From Arthrobacter sp. Soc17.1.1.1 (GTDB taxonomy: Bacteria > Actinomycetota > Actinomycetes > Actinomycetales > Micrococcaceae), in contig NZ_JBAJII010000001.1 of the NCBI RefSeq assembly GCF_036867195.1, forward strand, positions 186,001-250,000: DNA of 64,000 nucleotides, given 5' to 3'. Both the position numbers and the translations under genes were made by a program. Shown here piece after piece: positions 49,341 to 59,084 of the stretch. The notes under the pieces were generated by a model that had not been told where the DNA came from, made no database searches, and worked only from the letters and a program-made list of their open reading frames with translations. Each line of letters opens with the position of its first letter. The first letter of the stretch is position 1.

Positions 49341-50375
49341 ATGAGATCCATCGACGGCTACGCATCCGTGCACGGCGGCAGCGGCGTGGCGCCGTGGACC
49401 TTCCAGCGGCGGGACCTCCGCCCCGACGACATCGCGGTCGGTATCGACTACTGCGGCGTCTGCCACAGCGACCTCGACGCGCTCGCCTCGGCCGCGCAGG
49501 GACCGGCGCGCCTCGTGCCCGGCCACGAGTTCACCGGGACGGTCACCGGGGTCGGCACCACCGTCACGCGCTTCGCCGTCGGCCAGCGCGTCGCGGTCGG
49601 CAACATCGTCGACTCCTGCGGGACGTGCGCGGCATGCCTGGCCGACCAGCAGAACTACTGCCATGCCTTCCCCACCCTCACCTACGGCGGCGTGGACCGG
49701 CACGACGGCCTGCCCACGCAGGGCGGCTTCTCCGAGGAGTACGTGGTCCGGGAGGACTTCGCCTACACCGTCCCGGCGCAGCTGGACCCCGCCGCGGTGG
49801 CGCCCCTGATGTGCGCGGGGGTCACGGTCTGGGAGCCGCTGAGGCGCTGGCAGGTGGGCCCGGGCAGCACGGTCGGTGTCGTCGGGATCGGCGGGCTGGG
49901 GCACCTCGCGGTCAAGCTCGCCACGGCGCTCGGCGCGCGTGTCACGGTCTTCACCACGTCACCCGCGAAGGCGGACGCGGCCTACCTGCTGGGGGCCGAC
50001 GACGTCGTGCTCTCCACCGACGACGCCGCCATGGCCGCGCAGTCCGATACGCAGGACCTGATCCTCGACACAGCGTCCACACCCCACGACATGACGCCCT
50101 ACCTGCGGGCCCTGTCCATGGACGGCACGCTGTGCAGCCTCGGCATCACCGGACGCCTCGAGTTCGACCCCATGGCGCTGCTGATCGGACGCAAGAGCCT
50201 CGCCGCGGCAGGCAGCGGCGGCACCCGTGCCACGCAGGAGCTGCTGGACTTCTGCGGCGAGCACGGCATCACGGCCGACGTCGAGGTGCTGCCCATGGCC
50301 GCGGTCGACGAGGCACTCGACCGGCTGCGGCGCAACGACGTGTGCTACCGGTTCGTCCTCGACCTGAACGCGTAG
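49341..50375 (+). CDS. NAD(P)-dependent alcohol dehydrogenase (CAD/YahK type)
   Basis: 344 aa zinc MDR. Catalytic zinc: DYCGVCHSDLDAL and VPGHEFTGTV. Structural zinc: DSCGTCAACLADQQNYC. NADP motif: VGVVGIGGLGHLAVKLA. The family reduces aldehydes with NADPH. The strong ribosome site AAGGAG is 5 nt before the ATG. Control by the divergent TetR is likely, so the physiological substrate may be a toxic aldehyde that also acts as inducer. Confidence 0.92.
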   Translation: MRSIDGYASVHGGSGVAPWTFQRRDLRPDDIAVGIDYCGVCHSDLDALASAAQGPARLVPGHEFTGTVTGVGTTVTRFAVGQRVAVGNIVDSCGTCAACLADQQNYCHAFPTLTYGGVDRHDGLPTQGGFSEEYVVREDFAYTVPAQLDPAAVAPLMCAGVTVWEPLRRWQVGPGSTVGVVGIGGLGHLAVKLATALGARVTVFTTSPAKADAAYLLGADDVVLSTDDAAMAAQSDTQDLILDTASTPHDMTPYLRALSMDGTLCSLGITGRLEFDPMALLIGRKSLAAAGSGGTRATQELLDFCGEHGITADVEVLPMAAVDEALDRLRRNDVCYRFVLDLNA

Positions 50376-50376
50376 G

Positions 50377-51411
50377 TCAGACGTCGATGACGGTCACGCC
50401 GGCGGAGCGGTCGCCCGCCATCGCGACGAGGGCGTCCGGGACCTCGCCGAGGGTGATCCTGCGCTCGATTAGGTCCTGCGGACGCAGCCGGTCCGCGGCC
50501 ACGAGATCGAGCAGTCCCGCGTAGTCCTGCGCAGGCATGCCGTGGCTGCCGAGGATCGAGAGTTCCCGGCCGATCACCGCGCCCATCGGGATCACGGGAT
50601 CGGACGGGAACAGGCCGATCTGCACGTGCCGGCCGCGGGGCCGTAGGGAGAGGATCCCCGCGGCGGCGGTCTCCTCCCGGCCGAGGGCGTCCACCGAGAC
50701 GTCGAACCCCGAGGGGGCGGCCTCGGCCAGGGCGGCGAGCACCGCGGCGCGGGAGAGGCCGGACGAGTCGACGGTGCGGACGGCGCCGAAGCGGGCGGCG
50801 CGTGCGAGGGCGGCGTCGTCGATGTCCACCGCCACCACGCGGGCGCCGAGCGCCGCGCCGATCATGACGGCGCTCAGTCCCACCCCGCCGCACCCGACCA
50901 CCACGAGGGACTCCCCGCCCTCGAGGCGGGCCTGATGGACCAGGCCGCGGTACGACGTCGCGAAGCGGCACCCGAGCAGTGCTGCGGCCCCGGCATCGAG
51001 GGAGGCGGGGACGGGGATCAGGTTGGTGTCGGCGTCGTGGAGCGCCACGAGGTCCGCGAACGAGCCCCAGTGCGTGAAGCCCGGCTGGGTCTGGTTGCGG
51101 CACACCTGGCCGTTGCCGGACCGGCACTCGGGACAGCGGCCGCACGCGCAGACGAACGGCGTGGTGACGCGGTCACCGACGGAGAAGCGCCGCACGCCGC
51201 CGCCCACCGCCGCGATGGTGCCCACCAGTTCGTGGCCGGGGACGTGCGGGAGGGTGATGCCGTCGTCGTGTCCGAGCCAGCCGTGCACATCGCTGCGGCA
51301 GAGGCCCGTCGCCTCGACGCGGACGACGACGCCGCCGGGCGGGGGGACGGGGGCGGGGACGTCCCGGAGGACAGGGCGGGCGGAGAACCCGTCGAAGCAG
51401 ACAGCGCGCAT
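50377..51411 (-). CDS. Zinc-dependent alcohol dehydrogenase
   Basis: 344 aa zinc MDR. Catalytic zinc: ATGLCRSDVHGWLGH and VPGHELVGTI. Structural zinc: CACGRCPECRSGNGQVC. NAD motif: LVVVGCGGVGLSAVMIG followed by VVAVDID (acidic residue favouring NAD+). Substrate unknown. Tail to tail with the previous dehydrogenase, 1 bp apart. The ATG has CAGAAT (complement of 51418-51423) 6 nt upstream and no ribosome site: probably leaderless. Confidence 0.92.
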   Translation of the reverse strand: MRAVCFDGFSARPVLRDVPAPVPPPGGVVVRVEATGLCRSDVHGWLGHDDGITLPHVPGHELVGTIAAVGGGVRRFSVGDRVTTPFVCACGRCPECRSGNGQVCRNQTQPGFTHWGSFADLVALHDADTNLIPVPASLDAGAAALLGCRFATSYRGLVHQARLEGGESLVVVGCGGVGLSAVMIGAALGARVVAVDIDDAALARAARFGAVRTVDSSGLSRAAVLAALAEAAPSGFDVSVDALGREETAAAGILSLRPRGRHVQIGLFPSDPVIPMGAVIGRELSILGSHGMPAQDYAGLLDLVAADRLRPQDLIERRITLGEVPDALVAMAGDRSAGVTVIDV

Positions 51412-51465
51412 CGCACCATTCTGCCTCGCGGGTCCCCCACCCGATGCATCGCTCCCGACGCCGGG

Positions 51466-53091
51466 TCAGCCCTGCGGCGGGGCGCCCCTGCGTGCGATCC
51501 GCGACCCGGTGCGCCGTGCGCCGGTGATGAGCGGGTCCTTCGCGAGGTCCATCATGAGTGCCACGCACAGGCCGATCATGACGAGCAGGAACGGGGCCGC
51601 GGCGATGATGGTGAGCGTCTGCAGGGCCTCCAGGCTTCCCACACTGAGCAGGACGGCGGCCACGCCACCGGTCAGGGTGCCCCACAGGATGGTCAGCCAC
51701 TTGCGCGGGACGGCCGCGCCGAAGGAGGACAGCGAGCCGAGCACGATCGAGGAGGCGTCGGCACCCGAGATGAAGAAGATCGCCACGAGGACGACCACGA
51801 GGATGGAGGTCACGGAGGCCAGCGGGTACTGGGCGAGGAGCGCGAACATCGCCGACTCCTGGCTCTCCGCGTTGGCCGCGGCGATGTCCACTTCGTTGTT
51901 CTGCAGGTGCAGGGCCGAGCCGCCCCACACGCCGAACCAGATGATGCTGATGACGCTGGGGACGGCGACGACGCCGATCACGAACTCGCGGATGGTGCGC
52001 CCGCGCGAGATCTTCGCGAGGAACGAGCCGACGAAGGGCGTCCACGAGACCCACCAGGCCCAGTAGAAGATGGTCCACGCCGCCAGCCACTCGTGGCCGC
52101 CGAATGCGCCCGTGCGGGACGACATCTGGGGGAGGCCGATGAGGTAGTTGCCGGCCGACGCCGGGATGAGTTCGAGGATGAAGACCGTGGGGCCGACCAC
52201 GAATAGGAAGAACAGCAGGGCCAGGGCCAGGACCATGTTGCCGTTGGAGAGCCACTTGATGCCCCGGCTCACGCCGCTGACGGCGGAGATGACGAAGCAG
52301 ACGGTCAGGATCGCGATCAAAGTGACCTGCAGGGCCAGGCTGCTGCCCATGCCGAACACCTCGGTGAGTCCGCCGTTGATCTGCAGGACGCCGAGGCCGA
52401 GGGACGTGGCCGAGCCGAAGAGGGTCGCGAAGATCGCGAACACGTCGATGGCGCGCATCCCTGCCGGCGTGGGGCGGCCTCGGAACAGGGCCGTGAAAGC
52501 CCCGCTGAAGCCGGCGCCGCGGCCCTTGCGGAACGCCGAGTAGGCCAGGGCCAGGCCGACGACGGCGTAGATGGCCCAGGGGTGGATGGCCCAGTGGAAG
52601 AGCGTGTAGTTCATGGCCTGCCGCGCGGCCTCCGAGCTGCCGGGCTCGATGCCCTCGACGGGCGGCGCGAGGTAGTGGGAGATGGGCTCGGTGACGCCGT
52701 AGAACATGAGCCCGATGCCCATGCCCGCGCTGAACATCATGGCGATCCAGGACGCCCGCGAGTACTCGGGCTTCTCCCCGTCCTTGCCGAGGGGGATGCG
52801 CCCGTACTTGCTGAACGCCAGGAACAGGGCGAACACCACGAAACCGGTGGCGGTGAGCACGAACGCCCAGCCGAAGTTCGCGACGAGGCCGTTGAGCACG
52901 GAGGAGGTGATCTCGGAGAACGGGGTGGGGAAGACCACGGCCGCGAGCATCAGCAGGATGACGATTGAGAGCGAGACGAACAGAACCGGCTTGTCCAGCG
53001 CAGCCTTGGCGGAAGCCTCGCGCGGGGGGACCTCGAAGGGTGTCTCCTCGCTGGGCGGTGATCCGTGGATGGGCTCGGTGGAATTAGACAT
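51466..53091 (-). CDS. BCCT family transporter (betaine/choline/carnitine)
   Basis: 541 aa with 12 predicted helices. BCCT signatures are FSAGMGIGLMFYGVTEPISH, the Trp-rich segment ending AWWVSWTPFVGSFLAKISRG, and the glycine stretch GMGIG. It imports compatible solutes with sodium or protons, probably for osmoprotection. The short C-terminal tail (ARRTGSRIARRGAPPQG) is basic, as in osmosensing members. The ATG has TACCCT (complement of 53099-53104) 7 nt upstream and no ribosome site: probably leaderless. Confidence 0.93.
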   Translation of the reverse strand: MSNSTEPIHGSPPSEETPFEVPPREASAKAALDKPVLFVSLSIVILLMLAAVVFPTPFSEITSSVLNGLVANFGWAFVLTATGFVVFALFLAFSKYGRIPLGKDGEKPEYSRASWIAMMFSAGMGIGLMFYGVTEPISHYLAPPVEGIEPGSSEAARQAMNYTLFHWAIHPWAIYAVVGLALAYSAFRKGRGAGFSGAFTALFRGRPTPAGMRAIDVFAIFATLFGSATSLGLGVLQINGGLTEVFGMGSSLALQVTLIAILTVCFVISAVSGVSRGIKWLSNGNMVLALALLFFLFVVGPTVFILELIPASAGNYLIGLPQMSSRTGAFGGHEWLAAWTIFYWAWWVSWTPFVGSFLAKISRGRTIREFVIGVVAVPSVISIIWFGVWGGSALHLQNNEVDIAAANAESQESAMFALLAQYPLASVTSILVVVLVAIFFISGADASSIVLGSLSSFGAAVPRKWLTILWGTLTGGVAAVLLSVGSLEALQTLTIIAAAPFLLVMIGLCVALMMDLAKDPLITGARRTGSRIARRGAPPQG

Positions 53092-53104
53092 AGGGCTTAG
53101 GGTA

Positions 53105-53460
53105 CGTGGGCGGCGGGACCCGGGTCCGGGTGGATCGCAGCCGGAATCCGCTTGCCGGAGCGCTCCGGCGGTGGTTCCGGCCGTGCCGCGCGGCGCCCCG
53201 CGCGGTCACGCGGGAACGCTCCGCCGGAGGGCACTGCTTCCCTGTCAGGGCGGCGATCCGGGGGGTGTCCGTCGGACGCCCGCGGTGCCGGGGGAGCCGC
53301 CTCCCGGGGGCCGCGGAAGCACTCCGGAGGAGCGCCGGGCGGGGCCTCCTGGGCGGCCCGCCGACTGTGACGAACACCCCATCGCAAAAGCTCCTGTGGT
53401 GCCGACCGGTCCCGCCCGGGTCCAGCAGACCCTGTCAGCCGATCCCGTCAGCCGATCCCG
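53105..53460. other. Intergenic region, about 360 bp
   Basis: GC-rich gap between the BCCT and MFS genes. The left end next to the BCCT start holds the BCCT promoter; the middle has several short GC hairpins but no convincing gene. At the right end three copies of CCGATCCCGTCAG-like 13-bp units (about 53433-53470) run into the end of the MFS gene. Confidence 0.55.
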
Positions 53461-54708
53461 TCAGCCGGCCCGGAGCCGCCGGCGCTCCCGGCGGCCCGTG
53501 GCGGTGTCGGTGGTCAGGCTCAGCCCGAGACCCACGGCCACGAGGAGGATCATGACGAAGGGCAGCGCCTCGAGGCCGATCCCGTCGAGCAGGAGGCCGC
53601 CGAGCAGCGCTCCGCCGCCGATGCCCACGTTGAACGCCGTGGTCTGCAGGGCCGCCGAGAGGTCGCGGGTGCGGAAGGACGCGGTGCGCAGCATCCTGGT
53701 CTGCAGCATGGCGGGGATACCGCCGAACGCCGCACCCCAGACGATCACCGCGATGAGCACCACGACGGCGTTCGTGGTGGCGAGCGCGAGCGTCAGGACG
53801 GCGGCCATGACCACCAGGACGACGCCGGCGAACGCCTTGCGGGGGAAACGGTCGGCGGCGTACCCGGCCCCGACGAGCCCGATGATGCCCGCGCCGCCGT
53901 AGAGGAACAGGACGAGGGCCACGGAGCCCGGCTCGAAGGAGGAGACGTCCGTCAGCCAGGGGGCGATGTACGTGTAGAACGTGTTCTGGCCCGTCAGCAG
54001 GATCAGGATGACGGTGCACAGCAGGAGGACGCCGCGGAAGCTCGGGTCACGGCGCAGCGGGACGTGGGCCTCGCCGGCCGCGCGTTCCACGTGGTGGTTC
54101 ACCGGCGGCAGGAACTTCACGATCACGAGGGCGAGGACGGCCACGACCACGCCGATGATGGTGAAGGCGGCGCGCCAGCCGAGGGCGTTGCCGATCGCCG
54201 TACCCACGGGGACGCCGAGCACGAAGGCGGCCGTCCCGCCGCCGGCCGTGATGGCCACGGCCTTGCCGAGCTGCTGGGCGGGCACGAGGTGCGCGGAGTA
54301 GGCGGCGACGACGGCCCAGAAGAGGCCGTGCGCCAGTCCGCCGAGGATGCGGGCGGCGACGAGGACCCCGTACGTGGGGGCCACGGCCGCGAGGATGTTC
54401 GCCGCCGCGATCACCAGCAGCACGACGACGATCAGGGACTTGCGTGAGAACCGCTGCGTGACGGCGGCGAGCGGCGTGGTGGCGACGACCACCGTGCCCG
54501 CGAAGATGGTCACGAGGTAGCCGGCCGTGGAGATGCCGACGTCGAGGTCGCGGGCCATCGCGGGCAGGAGGCCGGTGGGCAGGAACTCGCTGGTCACGGA
54601 GACGAAGATCGCTCCCGCGAGCGACAGCAGCCCGACGTAGGGGAACGGCGCGGAGGCCTTCGCGGTGGGCTTCGGCGGGAGGGAGACAGACAAAGGGGTA
54701 CCAATCAT
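53461..54708 (-). CDS. MFS transporter, DHA1 family
   Basis: 415 aa, 12 predicted helices. The motif around ATTPLAAVTQRFSRKSLIVV between helices 2 and 3 is the MFS signature A; FLPTGLLPAMARDLDVGIST near helix 1 and AARILGGLAHGLFWAVVAAY are typical of the AraJ/YdhP-type sugar or drug efflux subgroup. Exports an unknown small molecule. The charged tail TGRRERRRLRAG ends the protein. No ribosome site is obvious before ATG 54708. Confidence 0.9.
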   Translation of the reverse strand: MIGTPLSVSLPPKPTAKASAPFPYVGLLSLAGAIFVSVTSEFLPTGLLPAMARDLDVGISTAGYLVTIFAGTVVVATTPLAAVTQRFSRKSLIVVVLLVIAAANILAAVAPTYGVLVAARILGGLAHGLFWAVVAAYSAHLVPAQQLGKAVAITAGGGTAAFVLGVPVGTAIGNALGWRAAFTIIGVVVAVLALVIVKFLPPVNHHVERAAGEAHVPLRRDPSFRGVLLLCTVILILLTGQNTFYTYIAPWLTDVSSFEPGSVALVLFLYGGAGIIGLVGAGYAADRFPRKAFAGVVLVVMAAVLTLALATTNAVVVLIAVIVWGAAFGGIPAMLQTRMLRTASFRTRDLSAALQTTAFNVGIGGGALLGGLLLDGIGLEALPFVMILLVAVGLGLSLTTDTATGRRERRRLRAG

Positions 54709-54888
54709 GGGGGTGCGGCGGTCGTCGCCCCGGTTGCGCCGTCGAGAACCGGGAGGCGTCGGGGTCGAGGTCGATCGGAGCTCGACTCCACCGGTGGTAA
54801 CACGGCGGGGCGGCGAAGCATTCCTGCTCCGGTGTCCGGCAGTGGTGCCGCCCCGCCCGCGGGTGCCCGGTCCGGCAGGTCAGGCGGG

Positions 54889-55809
54889 TCAGGCGAGGAG
54901 GGCAGCGACGACGACGAGCGCCGGGATGGCCAGCGCCGAGGACAGCAGGACGGTGTCGCGTGCCAGCGGGATGCCCCGCCCGTAGCGGCCGGCGAACATG
55001 AAGACGTTCTGCGCCGTGGGCAGGGCGGACACGACGACGGCGCCCAGCAGGCGCTCGCCGTCCAGCCCGAAGAGGTGATGGGCGGTCAGATATGCAGCGA
55101 CGGGCATAAGTGCGGTCTTGAGGGCCGTCGCGGTGAGGACCTGCAGGCGGTCCGGCCCGGCCCTGAGGGGGCGGCTCCCGGGGAGGGACATGCCGAAGGA
55201 GAGGAGCACCATCGGGACGGCGGCGCCGCCGATCAGGGCGAGCGAGTCCCAGACCGGCGGCGGTGGCCGGAATCCCGTGGCGGACACGGCGACGCCCAGC
55301 AGCGACGCGATGATCATCGGGTTCCGGAACGGCTGGGTCAGCACCGCGCGGACGGAGGGTTTCCGGCTGGAGGTGAGGTCGAGGATCGTCAGGTAGAGCG
55401 GGGCCAGCAGGAGCAGCTGGACGAGCAGGACGGGGGCGATCAGGGTGGCGTCGCCGAGGGCGTAGACCGTGATCGGGATGCCGATGTTGTTGGCGTTCAC
55501 GTACGAGCTCGCCATCGCGCCGATCGCGGTCTCCGCCGCGGGCCGGCGGAACAGCAGCCGGCTCAGCGCCACGTAGAGGGACGCGATGGCCAGCGATGAG
55601 ATGAGCGCGATCGGCAGGTACTCGGAGAAGACGGACCCGAGGTGGGCGTCGGCCAGCACGGTGAAGAGCAGCGCGGGGTTGGTCACGAAGAACGCCACCT
55701 GGTTCAGTGCGAAGCCGGCCTGGGGTCCGCCGATCACGAGGCGCCCGGCGACGTAGCCCACGAGGATCACCGCGCCGACGACGACGAAGCCGCCCAGCAC
55801 TCCCAGCAT
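54889..55809 (-). CDS. AEC family transporter (auxin efflux carrier-like permease)
   Basis: 306 aa, about 10 helices in two repeats. VILVGYVAGRLVIGG, NQVAFFVTNPALLFTVLADA, YVNANNIGIPITVYALGD and ALPTAQNVFMFAGRYG are AEC (PIN-like) motifs, with the helix-breaking NANN and NPALL segments. Substrates in bacteria are usually organic acids such as malate. ATG 55809 has GGGAGGGAG upstream. Confidence 0.9.
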   Translation of the reverse strand: MLGVLGGFVVVGAVILVGYVAGRLVIGGPQAGFALNQVAFFVTNPALLFTVLADAHLGSVFSEYLPIALISSLAIASLYVALSRLLFRRPAAETAIGAMASSYVNANNIGIPITVYALGDATLIAPVLLVQLLLLAPLYLTILDLTSSRKPSVRAVLTQPFRNPMIIASLLGVAVSATGFRPPPPVWDSLALIGGAAVPMVLLSFGMSLPGSRPLRAGPDRLQVLTATALKTALMPVAAYLTAHHLFGLDGERLLGAVVVSALPTAQNVFMFAGRYGRGIPLARDTVLLSSALAIPALVVVAALLA

Positions 55810-55922
55810 GCGTGCTCCCTCCCGTCCGGGCGGCCCTCGCCCACGAGTAGACCGTAGTGCACCGCAGATGCTCAGCCCGCTTGCTAAGCTCGGCGGGACC
55901 ATCACGACTTCAAGGGGGCAGG

Positions 55923-57200
55923 GTGAGCGCTGAGCGCGTGGATTCCGACGTCGACGGACTCGAGAGACCGAAGTGGAGATTCGTCGGACCCGGGCTGCTC
56001 GCCGCGGCCACCGGCGTCGGCGCCGGTGACCTCGTCGCCACCCTGATCGCCGGCAGCCAGTACGGGTACGCGCTGCTGTGGGCGGCGGTGATCGGGTGTG
56101 TGCTGAAGATCATCCTCGTCGAGGGTGTGGGCCGCTGGTACCTCGCGACCGGGAAGACGATCTTCCAGGGCTGGCGGACCCTCGGCGCCTGGACCAGCTG
56201 GTACTTCGGCCCGTACATCATCATCTGGGGCTTCGTCTACGGGGCGACGGCGATGAGCTCGACGGCCCTCCCGCTCCAGGCGCTGTTCCCCGCCGTCCCG
56301 CTGAACGCCTTCGCCATCGCCTCCGGGCTGATCGGCCTCGCCCTCGTCTGGTTCGGCCGGTACGGCCTCTTCGAGAAGATCATGACGGTGATGGTCGGCA
56401 TCATGTTCGTCTCCGTGGTGGGCTCCGCCATCCTCGCCACCCCGAACCTCCCCTCGATGCTCACCGGACTCGTGCCGACCCTCCCGGAGGGGTCGGTGTT
56501 CTACGTCCTCGGACTCGCCGGGGGTGTCGGTGGCACCATCACCCTCGCCGCCTACGGCTACTGGCTGCGGGAGAAGGGCTGGAACAGGCCCAAGTGGATG
56601 AAGGTCATGCGGGTCGACAACTCCGTGGCCTACACGATGACCGGCATCTTCGTGGTGTGCATGCTCATCCTCGGCGCCGAACTGCTCTACACCGCGAACA
56701 TCTCGCTCCAGAGCGGCGACCGCGGCCTGCTGGACATGGGCGTGGTGCTCGAGGAGCGCTACGGGGTGGTCTGGGCGAAGGTCTTCCTCGTCGGGTTCTG
56801 GGCGTCGTCCTTCTCCTCGCTCCTCGGGGTCTGGCACGGCGTCAGCCTCATGTTCGCCGACTTCTGGGCGAACTTCCGCAAGCGGGCGGACGACCTCTCG
56901 GACGACGACGCCCCCGGTTCGCACAGCAGGCCCGCCCGCGCCTACATGCTGTGGCTCACGATCCCGCCGATGCTCCTGCTGCTGCTGGGCCGTCCGTTCT
57001 TCCTGATCCTGCTCTACGGTGTCCTGGGCTCGCTGTTCATGCCGTTCCTCGCCATCACCCTGCTGGTGCTGCTCAACAGCACCCGCCTGGCCCGCCAGTG
57101 GCGGAACCGGTGGCTGTCGAACGTGTTCCTCGCGATCACCACGATCGTGTTCCTCGTCCTCGGCGTCAACGAACTGGTGCAGGCGGTCACCGGGGCGTGA
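55923..57200 (+). CDS. Nramp family divalent metal transporter
   Basis: 425 aa, 11 predicted helices. GPGLLAAATGVGAGDLVATL takes the place of the DPGN metal-binding motif of helix 1: here GAGD replaces DPGN, as in Nramp-related transporters of altered specificity. Helix 6 reads YVLGLAGGVGGTITLAAYGY, also lacking the usual MPHN. So this is an Nramp-fold protein but probably not a classical Mn2+/Fe2+ importer. GTG 55923 has AGGGGG upstream. Confidence 0.85.
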   Translation: MSAERVDSDVDGLERPKWRFVGPGLLAAATGVGAGDLVATLIAGSQYGYALLWAAVIGCVLKIILVEGVGRWYLATGKTIFQGWRTLGAWTSWYFGPYIIIWGFVYGATAMSSTALPLQALFPAVPLNAFAIASGLIGLALVWFGRYGLFEKIMTVMVGIMFVSVVGSAILATPNLPSMLTGLVPTLPEGSVFYVLGLAGGVGGTITLAAYGYWLREKGWNRPKWMKVMRVDNSVAYTMTGIFVVCMLILGAELLYTANISLQSGDRGLLDMGVVLEERYGVVWAKVFLVGFWASSFSSLLGVWHGVSLMFADFWANFRKRADDLSDDDAPGSHSRPARAYMLWLTIPPMLLLLLGRPFFLILLYGVLGSLFMPFLAITLLVLLNSTRLARQWRNRWLSNVFLAITTIVFLVLGVNELVQAVTGA

Positions 57201-57237
57201 CCTCCCGGCACCGGCGCCCGCGTGCCAGACTGGGACC

Positions 57238-57579
57238 ATGCTCGTAGCCTTCAGCGTCGCCCCGTCCGGCTCCTCCGACCTCTCCCGCGAGAACCCCGAC
57301 GGGTCGGTGCACGACGCCGTCGCCGCAGCGGTCGCCGTCGTGCGCGAATCCGGTCTGCCGAACTCCACGGACTCCATGTTCACCACCATCGAGGGCGAGT
57401 GGGACGAGGTGATGGCGGTCGTGAAGAACGCCACCGACGCCGTCGCCCGCTACGGCAGCCGGGTGTCGCTGGTGCTGAAGGCGGACATCCGCCCCGGGCG
57501 CACCGGCGAGCTGACCGGCAAGGTGGAGCGGCTGGAGGCCGCGCTCGCCGAGCAGGAACAGTTCGAGGGCCACTCGTGA
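57238..57579 (+). CDS. Thiamine-binding (MTH1187/YkoF-like) protein
   Basis: 113 aa ferredoxin-like fold. MLVAFSVAPSGSSDLS and AVVRESGLPNSTDSMFTTIE with DEVMAVVKNA are the family markers; relatives bind thiamine or hydroxymethylpyrimidine. CAGACT (57226-57231) lies 6 nt before the ATG and there is no ribosome site: probably leaderless. It follows the Nramp-like gene by 37 bp. Confidence 0.85.
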   Translation: MLVAFSVAPSGSSDLSRENPDGSVHDAVAAAVAVVRESGLPNSTDSMFTTIEGEWDEVMAVVKNATDAVARYGSRVSLVLKADIRPGRTGELTGKVERLEAALAEQEQFEGHS

Positions 57580-57632
57580 CCGCCGTCCGCCGTCCGCCGC
57601 ATTCGGTGTCTTCAGGCCACTAAACTGGCACG

Positions 57633-58169
57633 GTGACACAGCCCCTGCTGACCCTGCCCTATGTCATCCGGCCGGCCACGGTCGACGACGCCGAGGCGTA
57701 CGCCCGCACGCACGTCGCAGGGCTGCACGAGACGTACGAGCAGATCATGCCGCGCGAGTACCACGAGTACTACGACGCGGAGCTGCCGGCCCTGATCGAG
57801 CGGCGGAGGAAGGCCTTCGAGGATGCCTCGCGCACGCCCGGCAGCGCCCGGAGCTGGCTGGCGTTCGACGACGACGGCGAGCCGGTGGCGATCGCGACGT
57901 CCGGGCCCGGGCGCGACGAGGACAGGCCCGACTTCGAGCTGCACCACATCTACACGCTGCGCTCCACCCACGGCACCGGCCTGGGGCAGCGCCTGCTGGA
58001 CACCGCGATCGGCACGAGGGCCGCCTACCTGTGGATCCTCAACGGCAACCCGCGGGCCGAACGCTTCTACGTGCGCAACGGTTTCACGCCGGACGGCACG
58101 TCCATGCTGTGCGGACCGACATGGCACCACCGGCCCATGTTCCGGATGCACCGCCCCGACCAGGAATGA
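57633..58169 (+). CDS. GNAT family N-acetyltransferase
   Basis: 178 aa. The acetyl-CoA pyrophosphate loop is in STHGTGLGQRLLDTAIG, preceded by ELHHIYTLRS, with the late motif NPRAERFYVRNGFTPDG. Substrate unknown; N-terminal ATVDDAEAYARTHVAGLHET resembles amino-acid or peptide acetylases. GTG start; TAAACT (57621-57626) is exactly 6 nt upstream, consistent with leaderless transcription. Overlaps the next gene by 4 nt (ATGA). Confidence 0.9.
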   Translation: MTQPLLTLPYVIRPATVDDAEAYARTHVAGLHETYEQIMPREYHEYYDAELPALIERRRKAFEDASRTPGSARSWLAFDDDGEPVAIATSGPGRDEDRPDFELHHIYTLRSTHGTGLGQRLLDTAIGTRAAYLWILNGNPRAERFYVRNGFTPDGTSMLCGPTWHHRPMFRMHRPDQE

Positions 58170-58996
58170 CGAGGCCCTCGAAGATGGCGAAGCCCACGGG
58201 GCCCCGGCCCGAGATCGGCGAATTCCCCATCGACACCGGGACGTGCGAACTCGAACCCGACCCGTACAACCCGCACGGCTGGGTGCTGCGCATCAACGGC
58301 GTGCCCAGCTCGCACATCGACCTCGAGGACCCGCTGCAGCTCGACTTCGAGTACATGCGGTGGATCGCCTCGCTCGTCGACTCCCGCTGGGCGCCCTCCG
58401 ACCGCCTCCGCGTGCTGCACCTCGGCGGGGGCGCCTGCTCGCTGGCGCGGCGGTTCGCCGCCAGCCACCCCCAGGCCCGCCAGGTCGTCGTCGAGCTCGA
58501 CGGACGCCTGGCCGAGCTGGTGCGCGCGTGGTTCGACCTCCCGCGGGCACCCCTCGTCCGGATCCGGGTGGGGGAGGCGCGCGCCGTGACCGAAGCCCTG
58601 AGCGAGAACAGCCGCGACCTGGTGATCCGCGACGTGTTCGCCGGAGCCCTGACCCCCGCGCCCCTGACCACGCGCGAGTTCACACGGGCCGCCAGGCGGG
58701 TGCTCGCGCCCGACGGCGTGTACGTGGTCAACTGCGGGGACGGTCCCGACCTCGCGATGGCCCGGCGGGAGGCCGCGACCATCGCCGCCGCGTTCACCTC
58801 GACCGTGATCATCGCGGACCCCGCGATGCTGAAGGGCAGGCGCTACGGCAACGTGATCATCGCCGGGAGCGACGCACCCCTCGGGGAGAGCCCGGGCCTC
58901 GCCCGCGAACTGCTCGGCGGGGGAGTGCCGGCACACCTCTGGCAGGACGCCCGCGTGCGCACCTTCGCCGCCGGAGCGCAGGTCCTCACGGACTGA
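58166..58996 (+). CDS. Spermidine synthase-like methyltransferase-fold protein
   Basis: 276 aa. LQLDFEYMRWIASLVD, VLHLGGGACSLARRFAASHP (AdoMet/dcAdoMet-binding glycine loop), QVVVELDGRLAELVRAWFDL and DLVIRDVFAGALTPAPLTTR follow the order of the spermidine synthase fold. The catalytic region reads IRDVFAG rather than the usual LDxxDP, so the true reaction is unclear; many actinobacteria carry such orphan paralogues. Coupled to the GNAT gene. An in-frame ATG at 58184 is an alternative start. Confidence 0.82.
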   Translation: MTRPSKMAKPTGPRPEIGEFPIDTGTCELEPDPYNPHGWVLRINGVPSSHIDLEDPLQLDFEYMRWIASLVDSRWAPSDRLRVLHLGGGACSLARRFAASHPQARQVVVELDGRLAELVRAWFDLPRAPLVRIRVGEARAVTEALSENSRDLVIRDVFAGALTPAPLTTREFTRAARRVLAPDGVYVVNCGDGPDLAMARREAATIAAAFTSTVIIADPAMLKGRRYGNVIIAGSDAPLGESPGLARELLGGGVPAHLWQDARVRTFAAGAQVLTD

Positions 58997-59084
58997 GCCG
59001 CCGCTGCGTCGGGCCCCGGACACGGGATCGTCAAGCGTGCCACCCGCCCCGGGCGGCACGCTTGCCGCCCATTAGGCTGGCCGG

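Noticed and set aside
53105..53432. Possible gene in the BCCT-MFS gap
   Set aside because: All open frames there are short, Arg/Pro-rich in every frame and have no ribosome site.
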